Shown piece after piece: positions 1 to 11,141 of a stretch of DNA of 64,000 nt. The notes below the pieces were generated by a model that worked only from the letters and a program-made list of their open reading frames with translations, made no database searches and was not told the origin of the DNA. A program made the position numbers and the translations under genes. Origin of the DNA: Cristatella mucedo (taxonomy: Eukaryota; Bryozoa; Phylactolaemata; Cristatellidae); assembly GCA_009760855.2 (NCBI GenBank), contig WPIO01000004.1:876501-940500 (forward strand). The letters run 5' to 3'. Numbering within the stretch: position 1 is the stretch's first letter; every line of letters starts with the position of its first letter.

Positions 1-35
1 GACTGTTAACAGTTCACTTAAAGATCTATAATTCC

Positions 36-84
36 TTTATATGGCACTCCAAGAGAACTTAATCTCTATTCAGGCGCTTCACAT
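36..84 (-). mobile_element. LINE family 2 3'-end stub
   Basis: Short piece matching the 3' terminus of the (TAA)n-tailed LINE seen many times in this window (compare 30,540-30,590 and 33,690-33,740). It keeps the phrase for 'agagaacttaatctct' followed by 'ggcgctt', half of a conserved terminal stem-loop. No coding sequence remains. Confidence 0.4.
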
Positions 85-165
85 ATGCCTCGGGGCTCGA
101 GCCCACGACCTTAGTCAGACCTTGGTCGGGGCGAGCACCTTAACCAATAGACCAAACCAGCTCGG
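84..165 (-). mobile_element. tRNA-derived SINE head
   Basis: Read on the minus strand, the segment has a pol III A-box-like TGGTCTATTGG and, about 40 bases on, a B-box-like GGGCTCGAGCCCC, with tRNA-like spacing. The acceptor stem does not pair convincingly and LINE sequence lies directly alongside, so a SINE head or tRNA relic is likelier than a working tRNA gene. Confidence 0.4.
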
Positions 166-214
166 CAAGATCGTTCCCTATTTCATGCCTATACAGTATA
201 AAACGCTTCTGTAT

Positions 215-2560
215 TTTATAATGTAATGTATAGTATCTCCGTTTGAACTCAACCAAGTCGTAAAGATTATGTGGGTGTTACGCGGGAGAGTTTTGTTTTA
301 CCCACTCACAGCGTAAGCGGCTTTCGGTACCCATTCGGTAGCCAACAGACTTCGCCTCACGCAACAAAGAGAAAGTGGGAGGCATAGCACAGCATTGCAG
401 TCAGGAGAGAAGTGGAAGTAGTGAGTAACGTGGAAGTTCCAGCTCAGGACCGCTGAAAAGGATGAGCCATAGTCGGCTGCAGAAGAGTAGTTGTCGTTGC
501 GTGAGCATTGTGGAAGTGAGTTCCACAGTTAAGGACCTGCAGAGCCAAAGCTTCTGTCGCCAACGGTTTTTAAGCGGAGGAATAGAACAACTAATTTATT
601 GTCTACACACAACCTGAGGGGGCGAAGAGGCTGAAACTGGTGCAGCAGTTCAGCTAGGTCCGAAGGAGCCAAGCTACGGTGGGCCTTGTGGGTCAGTCTA
701 AGAACTTTGATCTGTATCCGTTGCTCAACCGGTATCCATTCTAGGCCTTTCATTTTAGGATACACGTGGTCAAACCTCTGGGACTTGAAGACTAGCCTTG
801 CAGCCATATTCATAGTCAACTGCAGTGGCCTAGTTGCTTTCTGTCGTAGTCAAAGAAAATGGCAATTCCAACAATCAAGCCGAGACAGAACTAAGGAGCT
901 AGTGTAATTTTTGCAAGCCACTGTGGAAGACAGCTCCTAATCTGGGATAGCCATCGGACGTGATGGCTAGCTGTAGAAGCACTCTTCCTAATGAAGCTTT
1001 TATAATTGAGGCAGCTGTCCTAAATGAAATTACATTTCGAGCACGTTGTGCTGGTCACACAACATCACCAATTAGAAGAGCAAAGCCTTTTAATCAAGCC
1101 ACACGCGTAGCGTGTCCTATGAAAAGCAGTTCGGTTTTATCGTCATTGAGTTTCAAGAAGTTTTCCGACATCCAGGATCGTACATGAGCAAGGCAAGAAT
1201 TCAAATTCTCAGTTGCTTCAGCAGATTCCGACGGTTTGAACAACAAATACTGCTGAGTATCTTCAGCATAAAAGTGATATTCTATTACATGGGCCTTAAT
1301 AACCTTTCCCAGAGGTCAAGTATAAATGGAGAACTGCAACGGACCGAGTACAAACCCATTAGGGACTCCACAGGTGACCGGTCTCATGTGTGAGACCTAA
1401 ACCCCAAACGACACGGATTGAACACGCTCAGACGAATACGATTTAAACCACGCCAGTGCTTTGTCTGCCAGACCGACCTTTGTTCTCAATCATTCAAGTA
1501 GAACATCGCGATCAATGGTGTCGAAGGAAGCTGACAGATCTAGCAAAGCTCGGAAAGTGACACTCCCGTCATCGTTGCAACGTAGAGTGTCATTTTTATC
1601 ACGGAGGAGAGCAGTTTCAGTAGAGTGCTGCCTCTTGAACCCTGATTGAAATGTTTCTGACATTTTATTCTTTTCAATACGTTCAACCAGCTGGTTGGCA
1701 ACACTTTATCAAGAATCTTTGACAAGAAAGGAAGAAGGGAAACCGTGCCATAGTTTGCAAGGGTCCCTGTATCGAATCCAGGCTTTTTAGGTATGGGTCC
1801 AACGATTGCTGATTTGAAGGACTTGGGAATGACCCCGTTTTCCAAAAGAAGCATTATGAATCTCGGTTACGGCACTGCTAAGCTAGTCTTCCAGTGAAGA
1901 TGACAGCGATGATGGTAAAGAGTCTTCAGGAGACGAGCAATTTTCGCTAGACCTTATTAAGGCAGCCACGTCGCCAGCTGAAACCTCGGTGAACGTGTTT
2001 AGAAGAAGGCTGCAGGTTTCGATACTGCAATTTCTTTAGTCGGAGGAGGCTTTATGGAGGCATTCATTTGCACAATTGTGTCAGTAAAGAAGTCTGAAAA
2101 CTTTTAATCCAAGCCCTTAATATCTGGGGAGTCAGACCTCTCAGCTTATTGGCTAGTAAATGGTTTACTGTCTTACAAATCTGTTTAGGGTCCGACTGGC
2201 AGGAATGCAGCATCCGATTGAACAAAGAAGCCCTGACTTTTTTAAGCTTCCGGGTGCAAACCCGAAGGAAGTCTTTCAAATTGATTAGATCTGAATCAGA
2301 TCCCAATTTCTTGAAGCGAAATTTAAGTGCTTTACTCGGTGCAGTTTAAGCAATTTTTTTTTAAATTGAAAGGAATCTTCACGACTTTGTAAGTGGATAG
2401 AATGAACGGGAGTATGCTTGTAACGAGCACTCCAGAGTAACGTGTTCATTGCATCAGTGAGGGTATCGAGGCTGCCGGTTGAGTCTTAATGCAGATCAAG
2501 AAGACCTGCACCACAAACTGATTTCAAAAACTTGTCTATGTAAATGCTTTTCAATGAACC
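215..2560 (-). mobile_element. LINE family 1 copy, decayed (CR1/L2-like RT)
   Basis: Minus-strand copy of the same non-LTR retrotransposon that is better preserved at 16,724-18,500 and 25,404-27,628. The 3' end lies at low coordinates beside an ATTAC-type tail (about 222-232). Recognisable translated pieces are the RT C-terminal region (529-819, with the 'LEWIPVEQRIQIKVLRLTHKA' type block), the palm start (1,540-1,854, 'FKSAIVGPIPKKPG' and 'NYGTVSLLPFLSKIL') and sequence upstream of RT (2,064-2,306). Frames are broken throughout, so it is dead. Family assignment rests on RT block order; CR1, L2 and Rex1 cannot be separated by eye. Confidence 0.8.
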
Positions 2561-2599
2561 CCACTTGACCATTTAGACGTTACTAATTCTCCCCTCCAT

Positions 2600-5050
2600 A
2601 CATAGAGCACTCTCGTGGACGTTCTTTTTTGTTGCAGAATTCTTTCGAAAACCGAAGTTCACGCGAACATCGTATACGGAAACGATACGGTTAAGACATG
2701 TTCGAAGTTATTCTGATTGTAATTTGTCCGTAGCGCGTAAGAAATTACGTGCCTATTGATATCTTGATATCTAAACGCTTATCGCTTCGGGCTGCTGGGT
2801 CTCCCACGCTGGCGGCTGCCTTAGCTACGCTGGCGGCTAAAAACTTGCATGTTAGTTATGATCGTCAGCAGCTGCTATCGCTTCGTCATCGTAGATCAAA
2901 TGCATTCCTAGATATTAATGCTGCTGCTAAGATTCTTGAACTATGCATCAACAAAAGAAAGCATCCCGGCGCCTCCGGGATGGTGGAAACAGCCAGCTCA
3001 GACGCCCTTGTTGGGCGGGAACTGGAAACTGAGTACCAGCTCGTTCGCTATTCCTAGCATTGTCTCGAATGGCTCAGGACCCTACCTCACATGCGTCACT
3101 GGGAGTTTCTCTAACTTGGCGGTCATCAGGCCTGTTATAACTCCATCGGCCAGACTTACCGCTTGCCTTTGGAATCCTTGCTCAATGCACAGTAAAGCTC
3201 TGGTAATAAGCGACCTTATTTCTGAAAATGGTCTCAACCGGCTCGCCCTAACTGACACTTGGCTGAAATCGGTCAACTGCTGGACAATTAAAGACGCTAC
3301 CGTAACTACTTTCTGATTCTTTCACACCCCTGAATCAATCAAAATTGGAGGTGGCGTTGCTGTTACGGGCACTCGAAATTCAACTTCAAGCCATTTGCCT
3401 TACACTCGAAGCAGTTTTTTGAATCAATTGTCTTGGTCTCACCCGAAAATAAGCTACCGATGGCAGCACCAGTCTATCGCCCAACAGGTTCCAAATCCTC
3501 CTTTATCTCAGATTTCTCAGATCTCATTTCGATCATGTGCGAGAAATCGATCCTTTCTCGTTATGAGAGATTTTAACGTAGACTTTGATAACCTATCTGA
3601 CGCCTTCAGCACTATATTATTTCGTGCATTGACTGACTCGTTGTCTCCTGTGGCTCACGGGCATGGCCCGACTCACATCAAGGGTGACACACTCGACCAG
3701 ATTGTTCTCATACAACTGCACTTTTACAACAGACATTAAACTGGCCAGGTCTACTAAGCACAAGCTTAAAAAAGCGTACAAAAGATCAGAACTGACTGTC
3801 CGTCGACAGGCATCACTGGCACTGCACTGTAATGGTTCAGGTCATATATTAGTGGGACACTCTTGAGTATTGACGTGAATGGACGAAGATCATCCGAGGT
3901 ACCTCTGAAATATGGGATCCCTCAGTTCTAGGTCCGGTTCTTTTGCGGTTTACACTTTCCCTCTTGCTGACGTGATTGCCAAGCACAATCTTGACTTTCA
4001 CTTCTATGCGGATGACATTCAGTTGCACCTTTGCTTTGATCCCTCCTGGCCTTCGAGCGAATCGAATTCTCTCAGCTCACTTGCTGCATGTATTGATGAG
4101 ATCCACACATGGATGGCAGCAAATTTTCTAAAACCCAACGATGATGACACTAGTTATGGGCAAACCCAGTGCGATTCAGAAATTGAAAGGCTGACGCTCA
4201 AAATTGGCTCTGCCAGCATATCTCGAGTTGAATCAGCTCGAAATCTAGGTGCCATGTTCCAAAGTGACCTCTTGTTAGATGACCACATCAGCTCCACAAT
4301 CAAGTCTGCCTACTTTCAGCTACACAACGTTCCTAACATTCGGCTTGTTTAGATAAGGATACCACGTCTATGTTGGTCCATGTATATGTAATGTGACATC
4401 CCTTCTTGACTTCTGCAACTCACTGCTTGCTGACCTACCGGCATGTGCAATCAGGCGATTACAGCTGATGCAAAATTCCGCTGCTAGGCTTGTCTGTCGT
4501 GAGCGTCCCAGTTGCCACAGCACACCACTTCTCACCGACCTGCATTGGCTCCCAGTCAAGCAACGGATCGACTTCAAGATTTTCTTGCTCACTTTCGGTC
4601 ACTTCATTCTTCGACTCCAGCCTATCTCTCTGCTCTACTCATCCACCGAGCCAAGCATCGTACCACCTGCTTTCCGGAATCCAACAGTTTACCACTACCT
4701 CGTACAAACCTCAAATCTTTTAACTTACTCCCGACTTGCGTCAGCAAAAACCTCCCCTGACTCGACCACATTTAAAAAGAACTTAAAAACACCTATTTAT
4801 AATCGCATTTAGTGTGTACCTGTGATTCGTTCTTCACGGGCTTACGCCTGCTGACACTGAGCCTGCGGCTACCAACCACATTCGCATGCTGACCCTGCGC
4901 ATGTCACCATTAATCATGTTATTCAGGTTGTTTATCAAGCATGATATTACTCACCACTCAATCGTTTTTCACTTTGCAGCAAATTAAAAGCGCCTAGAAA
5001 TAGATTGAGTTCTCTGAGGGCGCATTATCAAGTGCATTATTATTATTATT
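2600..5050 (+). mobile_element. LINE family 2 copy with endonuclease and RT remnants
   Basis: Plus-strand non-LTR element with internal deletion. In order it shows N-terminal ORF2 sequence (2,749-3,057), APE-type endonuclease pieces (3,082-3,739, including 'VMRDFNVDFD' for the GDFN motif and 'PTHIKGDTLDQI'), the RT palm with YADD ('FHFYADDIQLHL', 3,912-4,352), the post-RT block (4,393-4,812, 'LPVKQRIDFKIFLLTF'), then a 3' stem-loop and a (TTA)n tail at 5,012-5,050. Several frameshifts and missing RT blocks make it inactive. The tail type links it to the copies at 19,020, 30,525, 32,097, 33,673 and 53,290. Confidence 0.8.
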
Positions 5051-5691
5051 GACATTATCCTGTACGTACATGGGAGCAAAAACAGTATAAGAGACCAAAG
5101 AATAATCTGATAGGGTCAGTGGGCACACCACAATGTCAGTGGGGAGGACAGCCTTAGTGATCATGAGATCTATATGGCCACCGACGAGGGTGGTATGATT
5201 GAGGTATTGGACCAAACCAAAGTTCTCCAGACAATCAATAAATGAGGGGACCTGGCTGTTGATAGGGTTGTCAATGTGAATATTGAAGTCACCAGCAATC
5301 AGTAACGGCATGTCACACATAAATATTTTAGGGAGGAACTCTGAAAACGCCTCTATAAACAAGTTTAGACAGCCAGAAGAAGGTTGGTATATCACAGCAG
5401 TGAGAGTCATAGTCTTTGAAGAAGACCTGATTGCAACTGATTCAAACGATGGCCCATGCAAAAAACTGCACATCTTATGGCCAAACGATTCGCGAACAGC
5501 AATTGCAACCCGCCACCAACCTTGTCAGAACACACGGACTGATAGAATGAGAACCCGGATGGAGTGATCTCAGATATACAGCTACCGAAACAGGGTGTCA
5601 TCTGATCAGTGAAACATGTCGGTTTACGCAGGCCATACTCATGCTCAAAGCTATTGATGTTATTTGATACACTAAAAACGTTAAAATGCAC
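5051..5691 (-). mobile_element. LINE endonuclease-domain remnant
   Basis: Two overlapping minus-strand reading frames give an APE-like endonuclease domain: 'VIYQPSSGCLNLFIEAFSEF', 'LLIAGDFNIHIDNP' (the GDFN metal-site motif), 'LNHTTLVGGHIDLMIT' and 'LSDYSLV' (an SDH-like end). This is the first domain of a CR1/L2-type ORF2. RT is absent, so this is an orphan fragment. The family 2 element ending at 5,050 abuts it and its TTA tail reads here as a run of Asn codons, suggesting family 2 inserted into this older element. Confidence 0.75.
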
Positions 5692-6332
5692 GAATTTCTA
5701 GACTTATAATATTAAAACTATATGCAGGATATAAGCTGATGCACAGTTAAGCCTATTTAGTGTAAATGACAAAATTTAAGCAGAGCATCCTACTACAAAG
5801 AGTAATAAATTTTGTCTGTGTAGGATTACTGCAAACTCGATTTTTAGATTGATTCCAACTGCCAGTTTTACCTCTAACTGTATTCTTGATTTCGTTATAA
5901 TATCCGTGTGTATTAGACTAAACCAAATGTTTGCTTAGACTAATATATGAACTTGATGTATGAGATTTGTTTACCCCATGCTGCTACAGTGGTCAAGGCA
6001 TGAAATTATACAGAACCAAGCTATGCAAGTATATCTATGACTTTGCAGCACATTCAAGCTCAAGGAAGATTGATCAGTTTTGCTGATACGAACACCTAAA
6101 AGCCATCAGTGAAGATTATTGGCAGTTTATAAATGCAGCAATATTCATTCGGACTGTTCAATAAGGGAATTAGGTACTTTAAGCTTTAAAAGCTTATTTG
6201 ACCGGAGCTGAAATATATCGACGTAAAATGGCATATTTATGCTCTGCTAGATTCACAGAATAAAAAAGCGTCACGTGACACGGCTGCATTCGCAAGTTTG
6301 CAATAAATTCACAAGGTCTTATCTTTAACTGA

Positions 6333-6430
6333 CCTTTAGGTCAGTACCTCATACAGTCGCGTTGAAGCTGGTCAATCGTACAAGCATTCTTTGGTCTACA
6401 GCTACTGCCCGAATCCTCAAGCGTCTGCGC
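6333..6430 (+). repeat. 98-bp direct duplication, copy 1
   Basis: Nearly identical to 6,771-6,868, with three substitutions seen by eye in 98 bases and a spacing of 438 bases. Sequence outside the two copies does not match. Confidence 0.85.
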
Positions 6431-6770
6431 CATGACAAATCGCTTTTTAATATTAAAGAGTGATACAATTCTCAGCTGAAGTTAATTACGGAAGAAGCGT
6501 TTTCGATAAGGCATTTGGAATATGGCATGCTGCAGTGTCCAATCAAAGCTTCACTCTTACTGGGTCGACTTTTCTTCACTAAAACAAAACCACCGCATGC
6601 AACAGGTAAAACAAGATTTCTAGCAATAAAACACTAAGCTAACCCCAGCATATTTCTGTTTAAATAGCTATCATTAAACAAGACAGAGTAGTAACCAAAA
6701 GCCATTTCTAAGAATTTAGTTCCTACTCCGGCAATGCTAGTGACATGATTCGAAGCCCAGTTGAGTCTGG

Positions 6771-6868
6771 CCTTTGGGTCAGTACCTCATACAGTCACGT
6801 TGAAGCTGGTCAATCGTACAAGCATTCTTTGGTCTACAGCTACTGCCCGAATCCTCAAGCGTCTGTGC
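6771..6868 (+). repeat. 98-bp direct duplication, copy 2
   Basis: Partner of the copy at 6,333-6,430. It lies within a 64-codon plus-strand frame starting at 6,745 for which I see no other support. Confidence 0.85.
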
Positions 6869-9399
6869 ACAATTACTGTTTTAAGAAACTTAGTAATGAG
6901 CGGAATGCATTTATGTCTGCACCACAGCACCTGGATTAAACCTAATTAAATGCATTTTATATAGCCAGTTGGTTATATATGCTCAAAATTATACCCACGC
7001 ATTCAATAAAGGCCCTAAAAACCTATGCTTCACGGGAACTAACACAAATTTGAAAATCTGCTGTTTCAAAAAACGGTCAAAACTACTGCTAAAGAGTAAG
7101 AATGATATAGGGAAGCAACATACGTACCAGATTGTGGATGCTGTCGCCTCAGCTGGACTACTAGGTGCTGAAAACAAGCACAATTAAATTTACTGGCGCG
7201 TTCACATCGTTAGGAAACTGATGGGTTTTTGAAGGATTGTTCTTGGCCGCATAATCAGAAGACCGGGAACTATGACTTTTTGGAGTTTCCAGTTATAACT
7301 ATATATAACCAAATATAACTTTATAAAAATGCATCTTGACTACTGACTGTGGTACTAGTTCGGGAAACGCTCAAGATTTGACACTTAATGTTTTGCCCAC
7401 GCACATAAGCATGTCAGATCAGGTTTGGAAATATGCAAAAATCTCTAGTGCAGTTAAAGTAAGAAACCCACTCGCTACGTTTCCTGAGGAAAACAAAGAG
7501 ACACGTAGCACTACAACGCTGCGTTCTAAGTTTCGGCAAATACATAAAATGCCAAGACAATGATAATATGCATGGGCTATAACGTGTTTCCTGATATCAT
7601 GAGATGGTAGTTGCTTCCGATTGGAAAACTGCAATAGTTAAAAACTAGGACGCAGTACGTAGATATAGAGATATATTGAGAGAGTAAGAGTTAACAATTA
7701 TTCCACGGAAAACTACTACAATAATAATGATTCCACTCAAATCTTGTTGAAGAACTAAAAGAAAGCTTGGTTAAAAAGTGAAAACGTATAGGTTAACGGG
7801 TCAAACAGACTTATCTACATAGACGCAGAAGAGCCTTATTGGCTATCGCCATCAGTCGAAGTTGACAATTAAGGATAGTCAACTGCCTGACTGAAGCCCG
7901 CGAATAGCAAACATCTTACTCCTGAGCTGAGATTTAGGTCCTTTGTGCGTTGCTTTTGCAAAAGATAGCATAGCTACTATTTTTTCTTTTACAATGTTTG
8001 ATAAATAACGTTTTACCTTTATAAGTGTGCAAAGTAGACTGACAATCGATGAAATACTTTATAAGAAGCAGTTACGGTAATTGAGAATAAACTCACGGCC
8101 AAGTATACCTGCAACGTGCTGTCCGTCTAAAAATTTCAACCCACACAGCCAGTCAGCTACGCAGTTGCTGACTTATGAAAGTAGTTACAATATCTTACAA
8201 TTAATGTTACAGCTTGGCCGCCAAATTTTTTAGGAATGCAAGTCTGAATCTATGCAAAGTTATATATTATAAATATAGCGGATTACGTATTGATTTGATG
8301 TGTTGCTCTTACGGAACCAAATCTGAGGCATTCTTATAGAGTTCATTTAAACGTGATAGCAGATTTGCCTGACCAGTCTCTAGTGAGAGTTAGATTATCA
8401 ACTCTCTGAAAGTTTTCTCATTTTTGAAGAGCAATATTGTATCGCATCTGCTTGCCGAGATTGTGGCGAGATCATATTGTGAAGAGAACCGTCAAAGCTG
8501 TGATTAATTTATGACAATATTATAGAAAACTAGTTCGGGTAGAGAGTTTCCATCACTTAATTTAAGTTGGAGTGGTTTTCAGTAAGCATAAAATTCAGTG
8601 TAAGAAAAATATATAGAAGTCCTGAATAGATTGCAAATATTTGTGCAGAAGCCGGGCATTAAAATTCCTTTAGCTTGCAGCTACTTTGATGCAAAAATGG
8701 TGAATACTGAATACTTTGTTAAATACATATTAGCCTAAATGATTTTATTTTTTGCACGTTAAACGTAGAAATCTAGAGATGACAGCTTCTCTCACCACCC
8801 TTGAATCATTTTTAATCTTTGAGGGCTTGCAATAAAAAAATAAAGAAGTATGAATTCACATTATTCACTACTAGATCGCACTAATCAAAGTAGATTTCTT
8901 CCTATCTATCTGACCAGCAATTTTCCTTTTATTTGACCCTTTGGGCGAGTCAATAGGACAAGCCGTTCTAATACTTTTTTTTGGTTATTGTCCTCACAAT
9001 CTAAGAAACAAACAGGTGTAATTATCGTATAAGTCTAATTTCTTTGGAACTATATTATTAATCCTCTTGCTTGCGATTTTTCTATAACCACACTGAAATT
9101 TAATTCAAGACAAATAATTTATCTTCACAATAGGCGTTGCGTTTGCACCTAGACACGTAATTATAACAGATCATGTAAAAATGTGCAGAATTCTACGAGC
9201 ATATCAGCTCTATAAAGATAAAATATTTTCGTTACAATAATCAAAGATGACAAACAATAACTGGCGTACATACAGGCACTACTAAGGGAGCATTAATACT
9301 AACATTTTTTACTTAATTTCCCCATTAAGTTGTGACTCTTTCTCTGAATTTCTCTACAGAAAAAGTTAAGTTGATTGAACCCTTAGCTATCCGGAAATT

Positions 9400-10455
9400 G
9401 GCTCACATCTCATGTTTCAGAAGATAAAAAATAACCGTCTTATCTTGTGATTGCTTGATTTACGCTCACTGAGAAAGTAATTGAAATCACGTACCTCTTT
9501 TATGAGACTGTTTGAATCCTTGGAATAAAGCATTTGAGAACACCGAGACATCTGGACCTCGGTGCGACGATTCCCCTGCACAGTAGTAGCAGTGGCAGAC
9601 ACTTTCGTGTGCAGGGTATGACTCCTGTGAAGGGATAGACAAGACTATTTGAAACTATGGAACAATCCAGAGAGACCTTACTAAGAAACACTAAAGAAAA
9701 GACAGGTATCGTGTTGAGCCAAGTACGAAAACCACAAACTTTGATACTCAGCATTTCCAAGTAGAGGTCATCTTGCTAACAACATTGGCTGCAAGACGGT
9801 TAAGCACAACCCAGGTGTCTTTAGCTGAGAGTGGACTGGTGCAAGAGCTTCAGGTATTGACCGTACATGGAAATTAGTTTCAGACTTTTGAAACCCACTG
9901 ACTGAAAGCTGCATTACAAAAAAATTTTGATTCGAGTTAGGAAATGCGAAAAGGATTGAGGCCTGGAAGCAGATGGTGAGAGAGCTCACTGAAATTGTAA
10001 GGGTTGCAGACAACTTTCTTAACGAGGCAATCTAAGATACTGATGTGCCCTCGAAATATTTACGAATCAGATTATGTGGTTAGTCGGAGGCTATTGAAGT
10101 TAGAAAGAAGAAGTGGGATTTGGGAAACTGTCACTAATGACGTTTGGGTGGATGATGAATTGTTCATCATTAGTTGTATCTCAAAGAAAGTATTGCTAGC
10201 AAGACATAGCGTCATAAATCTGTAAACAGACAGTAATTGCATCGATTCATGCCGACGCATAAGACAATCGGACTTAATTAATCCAGATTAACTCTTTTCA
10301 GTTTCGAGAAACTAATACAAGTCTCTCTTAAACATATGATTAATGCGATTGAAAACAGCTAAACGTTGAGACGAGCAACCCTAGAAGAGAAATATTTCTA
10401 AGAATATTGATTTCTCTTTTATTTTTTATATTCTTGTTTTACTCATAAGAAGTAG
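9400..10455. other. Unassigned sequence left of the plasmid block
   Basis: Minus-strand open frames of 60-90 codons (9,417-9,602, 9,500-9,760 and 9,768-10,013) and a plus-strand one (10,004-10,225) overlap here. None shows a motif I recognise. The left junction of the mitochondrial-plasmid-like block lies somewhere near the right end of this stretch. Confidence 0.35.
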
Positions 10456-10911
10456 TTTTAGTCTAGGACAAATATTTGCAGGCGTTACTCAATTATTGCT
10501 CTAGATTCGATACCATCGTCGTCGGGCTTCTCAGCATCGCTATCTGCATCTTGATCATCTCTTTTACCTACATCTGTAACAAAATTGTCATCTAGATTGC
10601 CTGTTACCGTCCTAATTGGTTGCCAATTTTGGACCATTCAGATTCTAGACAGATCATACGGCACCGCTCATGGAATAAAACCAACACAGACAGCTGCTTA
10701 TGCAAACATGTTTCAAGAAAAATATCCGGAGAGTGATTGGAGCAAGTTTTAACGATCTTCTAATTTGCTACAGAAGCTACCGGACGTTAGTGGGCTATTT
10801 ATTCTGTCAATATATATAATGACAAAAGTATCGTCAAGCTTCAACGGGACTGAAATGGCTTTGAATGAAATCAAGCAGGAACAAAGACGACTTGATGGGC
10901 ACGTAATTTAG
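10456..10911 (+). pseudogene. Unassigned ORF remnant at left of plasmid block
   Basis: This frame stays open from 10,456 to the TAG at 10,909 if TGA is read as Trp, apart from one TAA at 10,750. The start is Ser-rich and the middle contains 'YANMFQEKYPESDWSKF'. After the TAA the same frame resumes and includes a 30-codon ATG frame (10,819-10,911, 'MALNEIKQEQRRLDG'), which looks helical. It sits directly upstream of the polymerase genes with a similar decay pattern, so it may be another plasmid gene, for example a terminal-protein candidate. That is only position-based inference. It could also be unrelated nuclear sequence. Confidence 0.3.
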
Positions 10912-11020
10912 GCAACAATTATATGCTATTTACTTAGTTCAGGTCAACTGATTGTGGATACAAATCGGATATGAGGGAATACATCAATAGAAGAAAGGAG
11001 GTGGACTCCCCTCTCTTCTA

Positions 11021-11137
11021 ATGATAACCTTAATCATAGTTCTATTAATAGTATCTACTTTAGCATTCTTCTCTCGAGGTTTAGCAGACAAAAGAAAAGA
11101 AGCAAAGAGAACTACACTTATCGATCAAAAAAGGTAA
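11021..11137 (+). CDS. 38-residue membrane miniprotein upstream of DNA polymerase
   Basis: ATG at 11,021, TAA at 11,135. It begins 'MITLIIVLLIVSTLAFFSR', a strongly hydrophobic segment long enough to span a membrane, followed by a basic tail rich in Lys and Arg. It ends four bases before the ATG of the DNA polymerase frame at 11,142, an operon-like spacing that suggests both belong to one polycistronic unit of the former plasmid. I do not recognise the protein. Small membrane ORFs of unknown role do occur in mobile mitochondrial DNA. Being short, it could be open by chance. Confidence 0.4.
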   Translation: MITLIIVLLIVSTLAFFSRGLADKRKEAKRTTLIDQKR

Positions 11138-11141
11138 ACAT

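Larger units (their letters stand above)
5700..9400. other. Gene-poor AT-rich stretch
   Basis: Apart from the 98-bp direct duplication listed separately, I see no recognisable protein, RNA gene or repeat family here. Open frames at 6,745-6,949, 6,969-7,187 and 7,336-7,563 are short, have no recognisable motif and could be chance. Confidence 0.5.

Noticed and set aside
10993-11002. Shine-Dalgarno-like AAGGAGGTGG before the 38-codon ORF
   Set aside because: It lies about 19 bases before the ATG, too far for normal use, and animal mitochondria do not use this signal.
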